Source of the DNA: Dromaius novaehollandiae
Taxonomy: Eukaryota; Chordata; Aves; Casuariiformes; Dromaiidae
Reading direction: 5' to 3'
DNA length: 64,000 nucleotides
Assembly: GCF_036370855.1 (NCBI RefSeq)
Contig: NC_088105.1
Span: forward strand, 13,645,619 to 13,709,618
In this document: piece after piece, positions 45,445 through 55,645 of the stretch
Layout of the letters: every line of letters begins with the position of its first letter
Numbering within the stretch: the first letter of the stretch is position 1
Notes under the pieces: model-generated
Database searches by the model: none
What the model was told of the DNA's origin: nothing
What the model saw: the letters and a program-made list of their open reading frames with translations, nothing else
Position numbers and translations under genes: made by a program

Positions 45445-46793
45445 GTAAGGGCCCCTGCCCCCCCCGGCCCGCCCCCCGCCGCTGCAGTCCCTGAGGCGCC
45501 CCCACGGTTTGCACCCCGGCGCTGCGGGGCCCCGGGTGCCCGGGCTGGGTGGCTCCGTGAGGCCACCAAGGAGAAGGTGCACTGCGCTCGGGCTGCCCTG
45601 CCCGGCACCGCTGCGGACCCTGGGCCCGGCCGGGGCGAGCGTGCACGCTCCGGGGTCCGGGGCTTGCCCACGCATCGTCCGCACGGCGAGCTGCCGGCCG
45701 GGAGAGCGGTGCCCGCAGCGTTGGGGGTGGCATCGCCAGCTCACCGCGAGCCTTGCCTGGTGCGGCCTGCCCACCGTGCTCCCGCGCTCTTCCCATGAGC
45801 GGGTTTTGGGGGGGTTGAGTCACCCATCCCGCCAGCAGCGTCTGCTGAAGCAGCCGAGCATCCCCGCTTGCCTGCTTGGGTTGAACTCGGGTTTGCAGGA
45901 GCCCCCAGTGCGCTCCGGGTCCTCCCGCTCCCTGGGCGGACGGGCTTGCGATGCCGCCCTGGCACCGTCCTGCCGCGGTTTGCTGTGCCGGCAGGTGCGC
46001 CGGCGCTGGGGAGGTCGGTCCCTCTGAAACGCTGTGGCAGGGGAGAGGCCCTCGTTCCTGCCCGGGGCTTTCCGGGGAGGATGTCGCGGCCCCAGCGCTT
46101 TGCACCGCGGCAGGACAGCGCCAGGCGGCCTCGTGGCATCTGGGTGCCTTGCATAAACTGTCGTGGGCACGTTTGGCCCCCGAGGAGAAGGCGCTCAGGG
46201 GCCGCCTGCTGCCCAGGGCCTCCATCCTGTCGCTCATCCTCCTTCTCTAGGCGTGGGAAGAGCGCTTGGACCCAGCGCTAGCAGCTTCCCGTGGGAAACG
46301 CCGCTTTATCGCTTAATGCATCCCAGGAGCGCAGCTGCCCATAGCAGGAGCTCGCGCGTCTGCGGAAAATGCCCTCCTCCCCCCCCGCGCCACAGCTAGC
46401 GGCACCGCTAACCCCCCTCCTTCCCCGGCAGCCGAGAAGGTGACTTCTCTGGGGAAAGACTGGCACCGACCCTGCCTGAGATGCGAGAAGTGCAACAAGA
46501 CCCTGACATCCGGGGGCCATGCGGAGGTGAGGCGTGTTGCGGGGTCGGGGACGGGGTGGCCCTTGCTGCACCGCGGGCCACGGCTCACTCTCGCTCTCTC
46601 CCGCAGCACGACGGCAAGCCGTACTGCAACCACCCCTGCTACGCCGCCCTGTTCGGGCCCAAAGGTGAGGTGGGTTTTGGGGTGTTGGGGGGCGGCTTGG
46701 ACGCCCCAGGCCGTTTGCGGGCGGCGCTGACCCCACTCTGCCTCTCTGCCAGGGTTCGGCCGGGGAGGAGCCGAGAGCCACACGTTCAAGTAG
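45405..46793 (+). CDS. CRIP1: CRIP1, cysteine-rich intestinal protein 1 (four coding exons, 77 aa)
   Basis: Join 45405-45444, 46432-46526, 46607-46664, 46753-46793; 234 bases in frame to TAG. The product is a single-LIM protein linked in vertebrates to zinc handling, intestine and immune cells. Zinc ligands C4, C7, H25, C28, C31, C34, C52 and C56 are all present. A short glycine-rich tail [13 protein letters not shown] follows the domain. The length equals human CRIP1 (77 aa), and it differs at only a handful of positions as I recall the human protein (for example R6, Q8, N35, D47). CRIP2 stands upstream in the same direction, and the exon lengths 95 and 58 are identical to those of the CRIP2 LIM modules. 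The start codon lies immediately before the first zinc pair. Confidence 0.98.
45445..46431 (+). other. CRIP1: CRIP1 intron 1
   Basis: 987 bases, GC-rich, from GTAAGG to CCCCGGCAG. No gene or repeat recognised. Confidence 0.9.
46432..46526 (+). CDS. CRIP1: CRIP1 exon 2 (95 bases)
   Basis: Phase 1 to phase 0. Encodes [15 protein letters not shown] through [15 protein letters not shown], with zinc ligands H25, C28, C31 and C34. Donor GTGAGG. Confidence 0.97.
46607..46664 (+). CDS. CRIP1: CRIP1 exon 3 (58 bases)
   Basis: Phase 0 to phase 1. Encodes [19 protein letters not shown] plus one base, with zinc ligands C52 and C56. The preceding intron is only 80 bases. Confidence 0.97.
46753..46793 (+). 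CDS. CRIP1: CRIP1 exon 4 (C-terminus and stop)
   Basis: Encodes [13 protein letters not shown] and TAG at 46791-46793. Acceptor CTGCCAG after an 88-base intron. Confidence 0.97.
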
Positions 46794-47125
46794 ACGCCGG
46801 GTCGGTGCCTGCCGCCGGAGCCCCCTCCTGCCTGCGGGGAAGGTGCGCGCCGCCACGTCCGCCGTGCCCGGGACATCTCCGCTGCTGCTCCCGGCCCCCT
46901 GAAGGCGTGGCGGCCCCCACGCAGCTGGCACGCGCGCCGCGGCCGACAGGCGTTTTAGCTCCCGCCGCCCCGTAGGAAATTCGGCCGGTGTCAGCGAAGG
47001 CCGTGGGGGGAGGAACTGCCCCCCCGCCGCCAGCCACCACCCAGCCCCACTCTTGGCACCCGGCTCTCGCGGCGGCGCCTGCGCTTGTACTCGCGACCCG
47101 CAATAAACCGAAAGGCACTTCGCCC
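46794..47125 (+). other. CRIP1: CRIP1 3' UTR (predicted extent)
   Basis: GC-rich stretch between the stop codon and the poly(A) signal at 47102. The end is inferred from that signal. Confidence 0.75.
47102..47107 (+). terminator. CRIP1: Polyadenylation signal AATAAA (CRIP1)
   Basis: Canonical hexamer 309 bases after the CRIP1 stop codon, standing out in GC-rich sequence. Confidence 0.85.
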
Positions 47126-50100
47126 GCGTGCCGGCTGCGCTCGTCGCGGGGGGCTCCCGCGGGCCGCGCTTGTCGGGGCCCCGGCAAGGAGCCGGCCGGA
47201 GCGCCCCTGAGCCCCTCCGGCTCGCCCCGGCCCCTGCGGGGGCTCGGGAGGAGGTGCTGCAGCCCCGAGTGTGGGCGTGGGGTCCCTGGGGTGGGACCGT
47301 CTCCGGTGGCATCAGGAAAACCTCAGTCGCTACAACTTCGCCAAGTCCTTTGGGAAGGCTCAGCGCACCCCCGCAGGGGTAAAAGGTCAGTTTGAGGGAT
47401 GTGCATGACGCGGAGCCTGAAGCGTACCTTTTCCTAACCTCAGCCACCCCGTTTACGTGTTCTTGCGTACTCCGCACCCCATTTGGGCTACTTTATCCGC
47501 GGTTTACACAGGCATTTCTTTAGAAGCTGCTCCACGTCTTGCTGTGACGCTGGCCTTAGTAGGATTTGGCCCCAAACCCTCAGGGGTCAGAGGTACTCGA
47601 CTAATGCCAAAATCTTTGCTGTTGTGGGCAGCCTGAGCTGACAAGCATCTGAGAACGGCCCGCATGCCTCATGTCAGCAGCCTCCGCGCCCGTTAAGCAC
47701 ACTGCAGCCTGATGGACTCAAGCAGCCGGCGCCGCCTCGCCTGCCGCCCACTTGGCCCGGTGATCGCTCGCGGCCATGGAAAGGCAAATCGGGGCTGTTT
47801 CTGTCCCATCGCCCACGAACCTCCCTGCTGGTGAGGTCTCTCGGGGCCCCGTGCCTTGCTGCTCGCCCCGTGCCACTGCCAGGAGCCTTCCCACGGCACC
47901 CGCCCGGGAGACCTGGCCCCGGACGGCGCTGTGGGCTCTGCCTATCCACCCCGGTAGGCACAGCTGGCGCCCGGCCTGCTCTGGTATGGGGAACTTGGCT
48001 CTCCTCTGCAAGCCAGGCTTCAAAGCGAGCTAGCGACACAGTCCCAGGGGCCTCGAGCATGCCAATGAGCGAGTTTGCCCTTGATGTTAAAAATAATAGT
48101 GGGCACAAGCCTCATCATCCTCTGGGCTTGCATAAGTGCGTCCAGCTGGGAGAGGGCTCTGTGAATTGGTCTCCTGGTCTTCCCAAACAAGGCTGCAAAC
48201 CAAAACTTTTTAGACCAGCTTTCCAGGAGCGCATAAGAGCCCACACCAGCAGGGAACCAGATAAGGTTTTGGCAAAATCAAATGCTGGCTGGGCAGAGGT
48301 TCAGGGTAACCTGGCTCTAAATAAAAGCACTTTCAGTGGGTAGTGGTGGCACCTGGGGCAGGAGGTGCACCCTGCCTTCATCAGAGTGTCTTCAAAGCCC
48401 CTGTCAACAGGGCAAGGAAGCTGCAGCCTCCCGTGCTTCGGGCTGCGCCACCACATCCTCCTTCCGCTGCGAGCTGCGAGCGCTGTGCTGGTGAGAGCAG
48501 CCTGCTCTCCTCTGCAGGGGGCTCGGATGAACCTGAACAGGCTGTTTTATGATCGTTTAGCTCCATCACACTGTGATGAAGGCAGGTTTGACCTTGCTTG
48601 GTGATCTGCTGTGTTCTCCTGCCTGCCATGACTGCTCCCTGCCCTGGCACCGGGGTGGAGGGGGGCCCTGGCCCCACCATACCCACGGCCTCATTGGCTT
48701 CGTGGAGGAAAGTGCAATTTGCTTCAGAGTGGGAAATGTGGTGGGCCTGGCACAGGATGGTGGGGAGCTGCCCTGGAAGGAGTCTGCTGGCCGTGTGAAA
48801 ATGGAAGAAAAAACATGACTGGAGGAGCCCTCGAGCAGCTTGGTGGAGTTGGGAAGCTGGCCCCACCTGGGGCAGGCCTTGGACTGGAGACCTCCAGAGC
48901 TGCTTCCCAGCCCAGGACCTCCCGTGGACTGATGGAGGTACCTGACCGCTGCGGGTTTCGGTGCACTGCGGCTGTCTCGCAGCAGCTGTGGGTGGATCCT
49001 CCCTGGGTCTCCGAGGCTGGTCCTGCGTCCATGGGGCCCCGTGCTGTCCATCACCATCCTGCAGGCTCCTCGCGGCTGCCCAGGCTGCAACCTGCCTTGG
49101 GTGCTGCTGCGTGTTGGTGACGCTGGGGATGAGTCTCCTTGCTCAGCGCCCCGAGATGCAGGAACCGAGCCGTGCAAGGCCCCTGCAGCCACAGGAAGCA
49201 CGCAACGAAGCTAAACCCCAGCTGCAGCTGCCTCCGCCTGGGGGGTGGAAACTGGGGATGCCTCAAACGGGCTCCGGGGATGAGCTCTTGGGTTTCGATT
49301 CCCTCTGCTCTACAAATAGCTCCATCAGCCTGTGGCTGTCCTCCTCCTCGCGCCGTCCTGCAGCAGGCACTCCCGCTGAGAGGGCGCTGAGCCGCAGGGC
49401 TTGCTGCCGGGACGCTCCCCTCCGCGCGCTGTGCTTGCCCGAGTAATGCCCTCGGGCCTGCTCTGAGGGACGAGTCCTGCCTCGATGCCGTGAGGTTGGG
49501 CGGTTCAGGCGCGGGTCACATCCGGACGGAGCCTCACTCAAGGAGAATACATGATAAATTGATTTAAAGCTTGCTTCGGTCTTTGGAGAGGAAGCAGAAA
49601 CAGCTGTATTGCATCTGGATGGAAAATCTGCACCTGAGCCAGGCCCCCTCCTCCGTGCGGCACCGCCGCGGGGGCCGGGGAGGCGGGCTGTCAGCAGACA
49701 TGATCTTTTCTCCATTAAACAGTAAATCTCCTGGCCCGGAGCGCGAGCCGCGCAGACAGGCGGCAGCATGGCTTCCAGGGCCGCTCGGCCGCGGCGCTCC
49801 CGGCTCCGGCAAGGCGGTTGAGACCATGGGGTCTCCCGCAGCCCCCAGCGGGGACGGTGCCCATCTTCCCGGCACTGCAGTGCCCCAGCCACCCCACTGC
49901 TGCTGGGGGGTGCAGAGGCGGGCAGGATGCCCGGGGCGATCCCGGCGATTCTCGCGGCACACCGGCAGGATGCTGGCTCAGCGTGCCCCACCGGTTGCTC
50001 TTGTGGCCAAAAGGAGACCCTGGGGAGGGGGCCAGCTCCCAGTTTTGGATATTGCTGCCGCTGCGGGCCGGGTCCCAGCACGGCCCCGAGGCACCTGTGC

Positions 50101-51126
50101 TTGGATGGCTTGCAGCACGAAGGCCGCTGCTTTGTGGCAACCTTAACCGCGGCGGCCGCTAACCCCGGAGGAAGGGGCCCTCCTTCCTTCACCATTATTC
50201 GGAAGCTGGGGCTGAGATCAGTGAAGCTTGCGGCTTGCTGACAGGCGGTTGCTATAAACATGTCATCATTGTGACAAAAAACCAAACAAAATCAGCCGTT
50301 CCTCCAGCGGCTGAGTGCGGGTCAGCCCGAAAGCACTGGGCAGGGAAGCAGAAGAGGTTTTGGCAAAGGGCAGGGAACAGGCGGGGTTCAGAAGTGGCGC
50401 TGCTGCAACCCCCCGGCTCTGTGGCTTTCTGCATGAAGGGAGAAGCAGGGAAGGACGGAGGGGTGCGAGGCACTCCTGGCCCAGCCGGCTCCCCAGGCAG
50501 CTGCCTGTGCTGAGCAGGGCCGGCGAGCGTGGCATGCCGGGCACGCAGACGGGCTGCCGCTCGCTTGGGGCAGAGCATCTCCCGCTCGCTGCTGTGCATG
50601 GCTCTGGGCAGGACTCGTAGGAAGGAAGCGCGTGGCAGATGCTCGGTCTTGGGCAGCGGTTCTGTAACAGGGTGGTACCCAGCTCACAACCACTTCTTTT
50701 TTTCTTTTCCTAAGGCTAATATGCGTTAAGCTCAAAAAACTCTGATATCTCCTGGGGAGAGCAGCCAGAAAGTGTCCACCCATCTCCTGACGCTTGCTGC
50801 TTGGGCGATTCTTGCTCAGATATCTTCCTGCTTATCTAGGCGGTGATAAGAGACTGCGACTCACGTCGGGCGGGCAGGAGCTCTGCATGCCCGCTCGGCC
50901 AGCCGGGGCTTCCTGGCCCAGCTCGGCCAAGCCTGCGGTCGGGGAGGCCCCGTCCCGCTGGCTGAAGCAGCTTTGCAGAGGCGACAGCGATGGAGCCGAA
51001 CTTTGATCCTGATGGGTAATGAAATCCCCAGCAAACACGTATTTCAAGGAGAGCAGCCGGGTGTGAAGAGGAATGTCAAGTTGGTTTTCAAGTAACAGGG
51101 AAAAGGAGGCGCAAGAAGATGTCAGG

Positions 51127-51142
51127 GTGTGTGTGTGTGTGT
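51127..51142. repeat. (GT)8 microsatellite
   Basis: Simple dinucleotide repeat in intergenic DNA. Confidence 0.9.
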
Positions 51143-52234
51143 TTGCTTGTTCTTTCAAATCCTTCCCAATTCATTTACCATGCTATAAGCGCAGACCCGC
51201 TTCAGAGGGCCTGCCACACCAAGGCGTGCACCCGCCAGGAGCTGGCCCTGGATTTGGCCCTGCAGGCTATTGCAGACGTGTGCGCTGCATGCAGACAGCC
51301 CTGCCCCGGGGCGTCTGCGCAGCGGTGCTGCCGCCACTCCGCGGCTGGGTGACACCAGCAAAGCTCCTGGCCGGCCAGGCGAGACCCAGCTGGCTGCTCC
51401 CCTCCCTTGGGGAGGTGGAGATCTGCCAGCAGAGACCTCTCTGAGTCAGGATGCGAGCCTGGACCCTCCAAACCTTCCCTGCGGCTGGCAGCGAGGCCCC
51501 GGCTTGGTGGCACAGCTGCCTCGCTGCAAGGCAGTCTGCACCCGTGGCCTCTCTCCACCCCCACGGTGTTTCCCGCTGGGATACCAGCCCCACTGCCTGC
51601 CAGGCCTTGTCTTTTCCCACCAAGATTATCCCAGCGAGGGTGATAGCGAACGTATCTAAAAGAGCCAGGCAGGCCCTGGAAACGGGCTGGGAACGTTTGC
51701 AATGGGAAACGGCAGTCTGTCTGGCGGAGGTGCGGTCCGATCGGCTCAGGGCGTGAAATGCTGCAGCCATCCAACTTCTCGCTCAGGCAAGCAGCAAAAC
51801 CAGCTGTGACGCTTGCCGGCACAGGGGGAGGCGAGCAGCCGCTCCCGCGGGCCGAGCGGGTGGCGGGAGCGTGGGAAGCGGGGCCGCGGGAAGCGCTGAT
51901 GCATGCCCAGGGCCTGGCCGGGGGCGGGCTGTGTCTCGGATGAGTGTTTGGAAGGATAATACTGGAACAAAAAAAGAGCGGACAGGGCGCTTTTCCCCGG
52001 AGGGGAGCTCACACCTCTCTCCGGGCAGGGCGGGCTGGCGAGGTGACATCAGGAAGCCCTGCTGTGGCTGGAGCCAGCAGCGCCGGGCGATTGCTGCTAT
52101 CGCATACAATCTGCATGAGGCAATGGGATACGGCCGTCATCTCTGGCAGCGGCCGGCAAGCCGTGCGGTGAGCCGTGCTGTTGGCAGGCGGTGGGTTGCT
52201 ATAGCACGGGAGCAAACACAGTGCGCTTGTCCCC

Positions 52235-52247
52235 GGGTGAGTCACCC
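52235..52247. promoter_or_regulatory. AP-1-like palindrome
   Basis: GGGTGAGTCACCC contains a consensus AP-1 site TGAGTCA in a 13-base near-perfect palindrome. This is a motif match only. Confidence 0.3.
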
Positions 52248-55007
52248 CGGGCGGAAGCGACCTGAGCTGACACACTGCAAAGAAAACCACCGCGGGTGGC
52301 ATCACGCGCCGCCGGCCCAAGCCGCACGGTCCCTGGGGTTCCCTTCCCCCCGGAAAACCCCGTGTTTGCAGGCAGGCTGCAGCGGCATCACGGCTCCTCT
52401 GTATGTCCAAGCGTTCCGCAGCTGCGTGCATGGTCCGCGTGCCTTCGGGAGCGCGCTCCTGCAGGAGGAAACCATTGCCTTCCCATTGGCGTCTCAGACC
52501 CTGGGAAAGCGGCTCCTGCAGCTGCCGGAGCGGATAAGCTGGGCCTCATGGGCAGCAGGCTGGGGCCGCGCGGCTGTCTGCTGGCACCGCGCGGCCTCGC
52601 TGGGGACGGGGGGCCTCCGGCCGCCGCGGAGGAGGAGGAGAGCTGCACTGGCGACAGAGTGGCGGGGATTTGCTGCCCGGCCTTGGCTTCGTCCCGAGCG
52701 CGGCCGGGCGAAGGGTGGGCGCACCGACCCATTGCTGCTGTAGCGGCAGCACAGGCGTGCGTTGCCCCAGGGAGGAGGCCCAGACGGAGGAATGTGTGTG
52801 GGGACAGGGATGGCTTTGAGACGGGTTTATCGCGTGGTCAAGAAAACAGAGGAAATTGGCCCCAGCTGAAGGTCCTCCTGCCTGGAGACTGCAGCGGAGA
52901 CGGGGAATACACAAGCGATGTGTCACAGATGGACCAGACGGGGCCTGATACCAGCACGGTGCAGAAGGCGGGCACGGGAAGCCAAAGACAGCACAGGAAA
53001 GTCTGGGTCCAACGAGGCTCCAGGCCACAGAAGAGCACTTCAAAGGATGTTGGGACCCAAAGGGGAGTACCCAGGGAAGCAGCCATATGGAGATGCCAAA
53101 CCTGTTAGCAAAGACAGCAAAACGGTGGATAGATATCGCTGAGCTAGAGCAGGATAAATTCGCACAGGGCTGAGGAAATACTTTCCAGGCCATTAGGAGC
53201 TAAGGAGGATGCAAGACAACAGCTGCTAGAGAAGATATTTGGAAAAAAGCCCCTTAAGCCTGGATAACTGACACCCAGGAGTCCTTTCAGGGCTGTCTGG
53301 AGCAGCAGCCAGACTCTGCAGGATGGGGAGAGCGTTAATGCAATGCTAATACATGAACGGGGAAGGCACTCCCAGGCAGAGGGACGGGAATGCCTGCGAG
53401 TGGGTAACCGAAAGGAAAGAGTGCAAACACAGTTCAAGTTAGCAAGCAGGGTTTTGTAGAGTGTCTGGCCGGACAAAAGTGATTTCTCTCCTCATTGCGA
53501 GCAACAGTTTGGCTGACAGAGGCAATTCCATAGCTGGAAGGAATTTGATGTGTTGTTCATGATGTTCAGATGTTAAAAAAGAAAGAAAAAAAGAAAAAGC
53601 ATTATGCTAGATCCATGTTACATAGGTTATCAACAGGGTAACTGGCCACGAAATTGTCAGTGGGTAGCCGGGCTCTCCCGGCAGTAGATTCGGCGCCTTG
53701 CGGATGGTGCTGAAGCGGTAGCATTGCACTGCCACTGCTACGGCGTGCGGCTGACGCATGGTCGTGGGAACGCTACGCCATGGCGGGTCCTGGCAGTGAC
53801 CCAGGAGCCCAGCTCGCCCCAGGGCTCAGCGGATTGCTTCAGACCTGGTGCCCGCTCACCCAGCCACATGCCGAGGCCTTTGGAGGCCGCAGTGGCTGAA
53901 CCGGCGCGGTGGGGAACGTCAGGCAGGAGCGATGCCCCAGCAATGGTGGTGGGGCTGGAGGACGTGCCTTGCGGGCAGGTCTGTTCAGTACCCTAACAAG
54001 GGCATCAGTCTCTGGGATTGCTTCAATTAAGAGCATAAATGTCTTGGGCCCTGAACTGCCTGAAAGCAGCTTTGCATCACGCCCCATTAAACTAAGAGGA
54101 GCTCAAGAAGACGAGGATTGGAAATGATCCCCTGCTGCCAAAATTGCACAGTCTTCTATCAGCAGAGAAATGGTTCCTTTTTTCTGACAGCAGCAGAATA
54201 ACGTTTTCAGAGCAGCAGAAGCTCGGGGTTTGCAGTAGCTCTTTCGGCCAGGAAGCGTGGGGGATCTTGCTGGGCTGCCTTGGGCTTTTTGGCGAGTGCT
54301 GCGAGACAGCCCTCCCTCGCCCCACGCAGTCGGCCACGAGGCCCTCGGTACTCCGGCTTTCCTCTGTGCGCCTTCTGCTCGGCTTCGGGTGACTCTCCAA
54401 GAGAGGCAAGAAGTGAGCTCTCTGGCCCAAGACATGAGCACAGGAAAGGATCAATAATGAAAAGATCAGTGAATTATAAGGAGCCAGGGAGAGCGGTGGC
54501 TCTTTCCAGCTTCTCCCCTGCCCCATGGGCGGGAGATGCTGCACCCAGGCCAGGCTCCGCAGTACTCGGCATTTCCTATGTGCCAACAAGGAAACGCATT
54601 TACATTTTTCTCCTGACACTCGGGGGCCTGGGAAACACAGTAAATCGCTATGAACATGACGCGGAGCTTTGCAATGCACTGGGAAAGCTGGTTTGTGCAG
54701 CGAAAACCTGGATTCACAGGCATGCAGGGCTGCACCAAATTAGTAACTCAATTCCCAAGACTACAGACAGCCGCGCTGTTATTTTGGAATAAAAAAACCC
54801 TGGTGGACTTGGTCCACGTTTGGCACGAGCTGTGCCCTGGGGCCGGGGAGCCCAGCCAGGCCCTGGGCCGCGGTGCCGGCTCGTTTGTGCCGCCGCCACA
54901 GTGCGAGCAGCTGGCGGCAGCCCGGGCCCACGGCAGAGTTTGCACGGGTCTGAGCCGCCTCCACGGGGGCGGCTTTCTCCCTGCTGGGGCTGGGCCAGCA
55001 TGGATCG

Positions 55008-55370
55008 CACTGGGCTGTGCTGGCCCTGCTGGGCTGCACTGGGCCGTACGGGGCTGCACTGGCCTGTACTGGACCATACTGGGCTGTACCGGGGTGTACT
55101 GGCTACACTGGGGTGTACTGGGCTGCACTGGTGTACAGGGCTGTAGTGGCTGCACTGGGCTATACTGACCATGCTGGAGTGTACTGGCCTGTACTGGGCC
55201 GCACCGGGCCACACTGGTCTGTACTGGGCCGCACCGGGCCGTACTGGGCCGTGCCAGGCTGTACTGGTCTGTACTGGGCCGCGCTGGCCTGTACTGGGCC
55301 GCACCGGGCCACAGTGGTCTGTACTGGGCCGCACCCGGCCGCACTGAGCTGCACCGGGCCGCACGGGCCG
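55008..55370. repeat. Decamer minisatellite upstream of TEDC1
   Basis: About 36 ten-base units of the type CTGGGCTGTA, CTGGGCTGCA or CTGGGCCGCA in tandem, with variants. The 5' part has more TGTA and the 3' part more CCGCA, so CpG content rises towards the gene. The array ends about 150 bases before the TEDC1 start codon. Confidence 0.9.
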
Positions 55371-55522
55371 CCGTGGCCGCCTCAGCACTGCAGCGCCCCG
55401 CAGGCCCCAGGAGGCGCCGCCGCGGCCGGGCTGGGCGGGGCGGAAGAGCCGGACCGCGCAGCCGCGGTGCGCACACGCGGGCGTCGCCTCGGGGCACGGC
55501 GGGAGGCGGCGGCGGGCGCGCG
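55371..55522 (+). promoter_or_regulatory. TEDC1: TEDC1 CpG-island promoter and 5' UTR
   Basis: TATA-less and CpG-rich. A GC box GGGCGGGGCGG at 55433-55443 overlaps an ETS-type CGGAAG at 55441-55446. The translation start context is GCGATGC, with a purine at -3. A stronger set of promoter motifs lies downstream, inside intron 1 (separate entry). Confidence 0.65.
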
Positions 55523-55645
55523 ATGCGGCGGGCGCGGGGCCGGGCGCTGCCGGGCGCCGTCGCGGCGCTGTGCCGGGCGCTGCCGCCGCGCGCCCGCCCC
55601 GCCCCGGACACGCTGCGCCGCGCCAGATTCGACCGGCCGCAGGCG
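55523..55645 (+). CDS. TEDC1: TEDC1 exon 1
   Basis: 41 codons, phase 0 out, donor GTGAGC. Alanine- and arginine-rich N-terminus ending ARFDRPQA. Confidence 0.85.

Larger units (their letters stand above)
47126..55007. other. CRIP1-TEDC1 intergenic region
   Basis: 7.9 kb with no gene recognised. Open frames are many but short or low in complexity. It contains a (GT)8 microsatellite at 51127-51142 and an AP-1-like palindrome at 52235-52247. A block from about 52780 to 53640 is clearly lower in GC than its surroundings and ends in an A/G-rich run (53573-53600); I could not assign it to a repeat family. Confidence 0.6.

Noticed and set aside
43890-45671. 593-codon minus-strand open frame across the minisatellite and CRIP1 exon 1
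   Set aside because: As a gene it is explained by tandem repeats lacking stop codons. I keep only the repeat and the chance of antisense transcription as observations.
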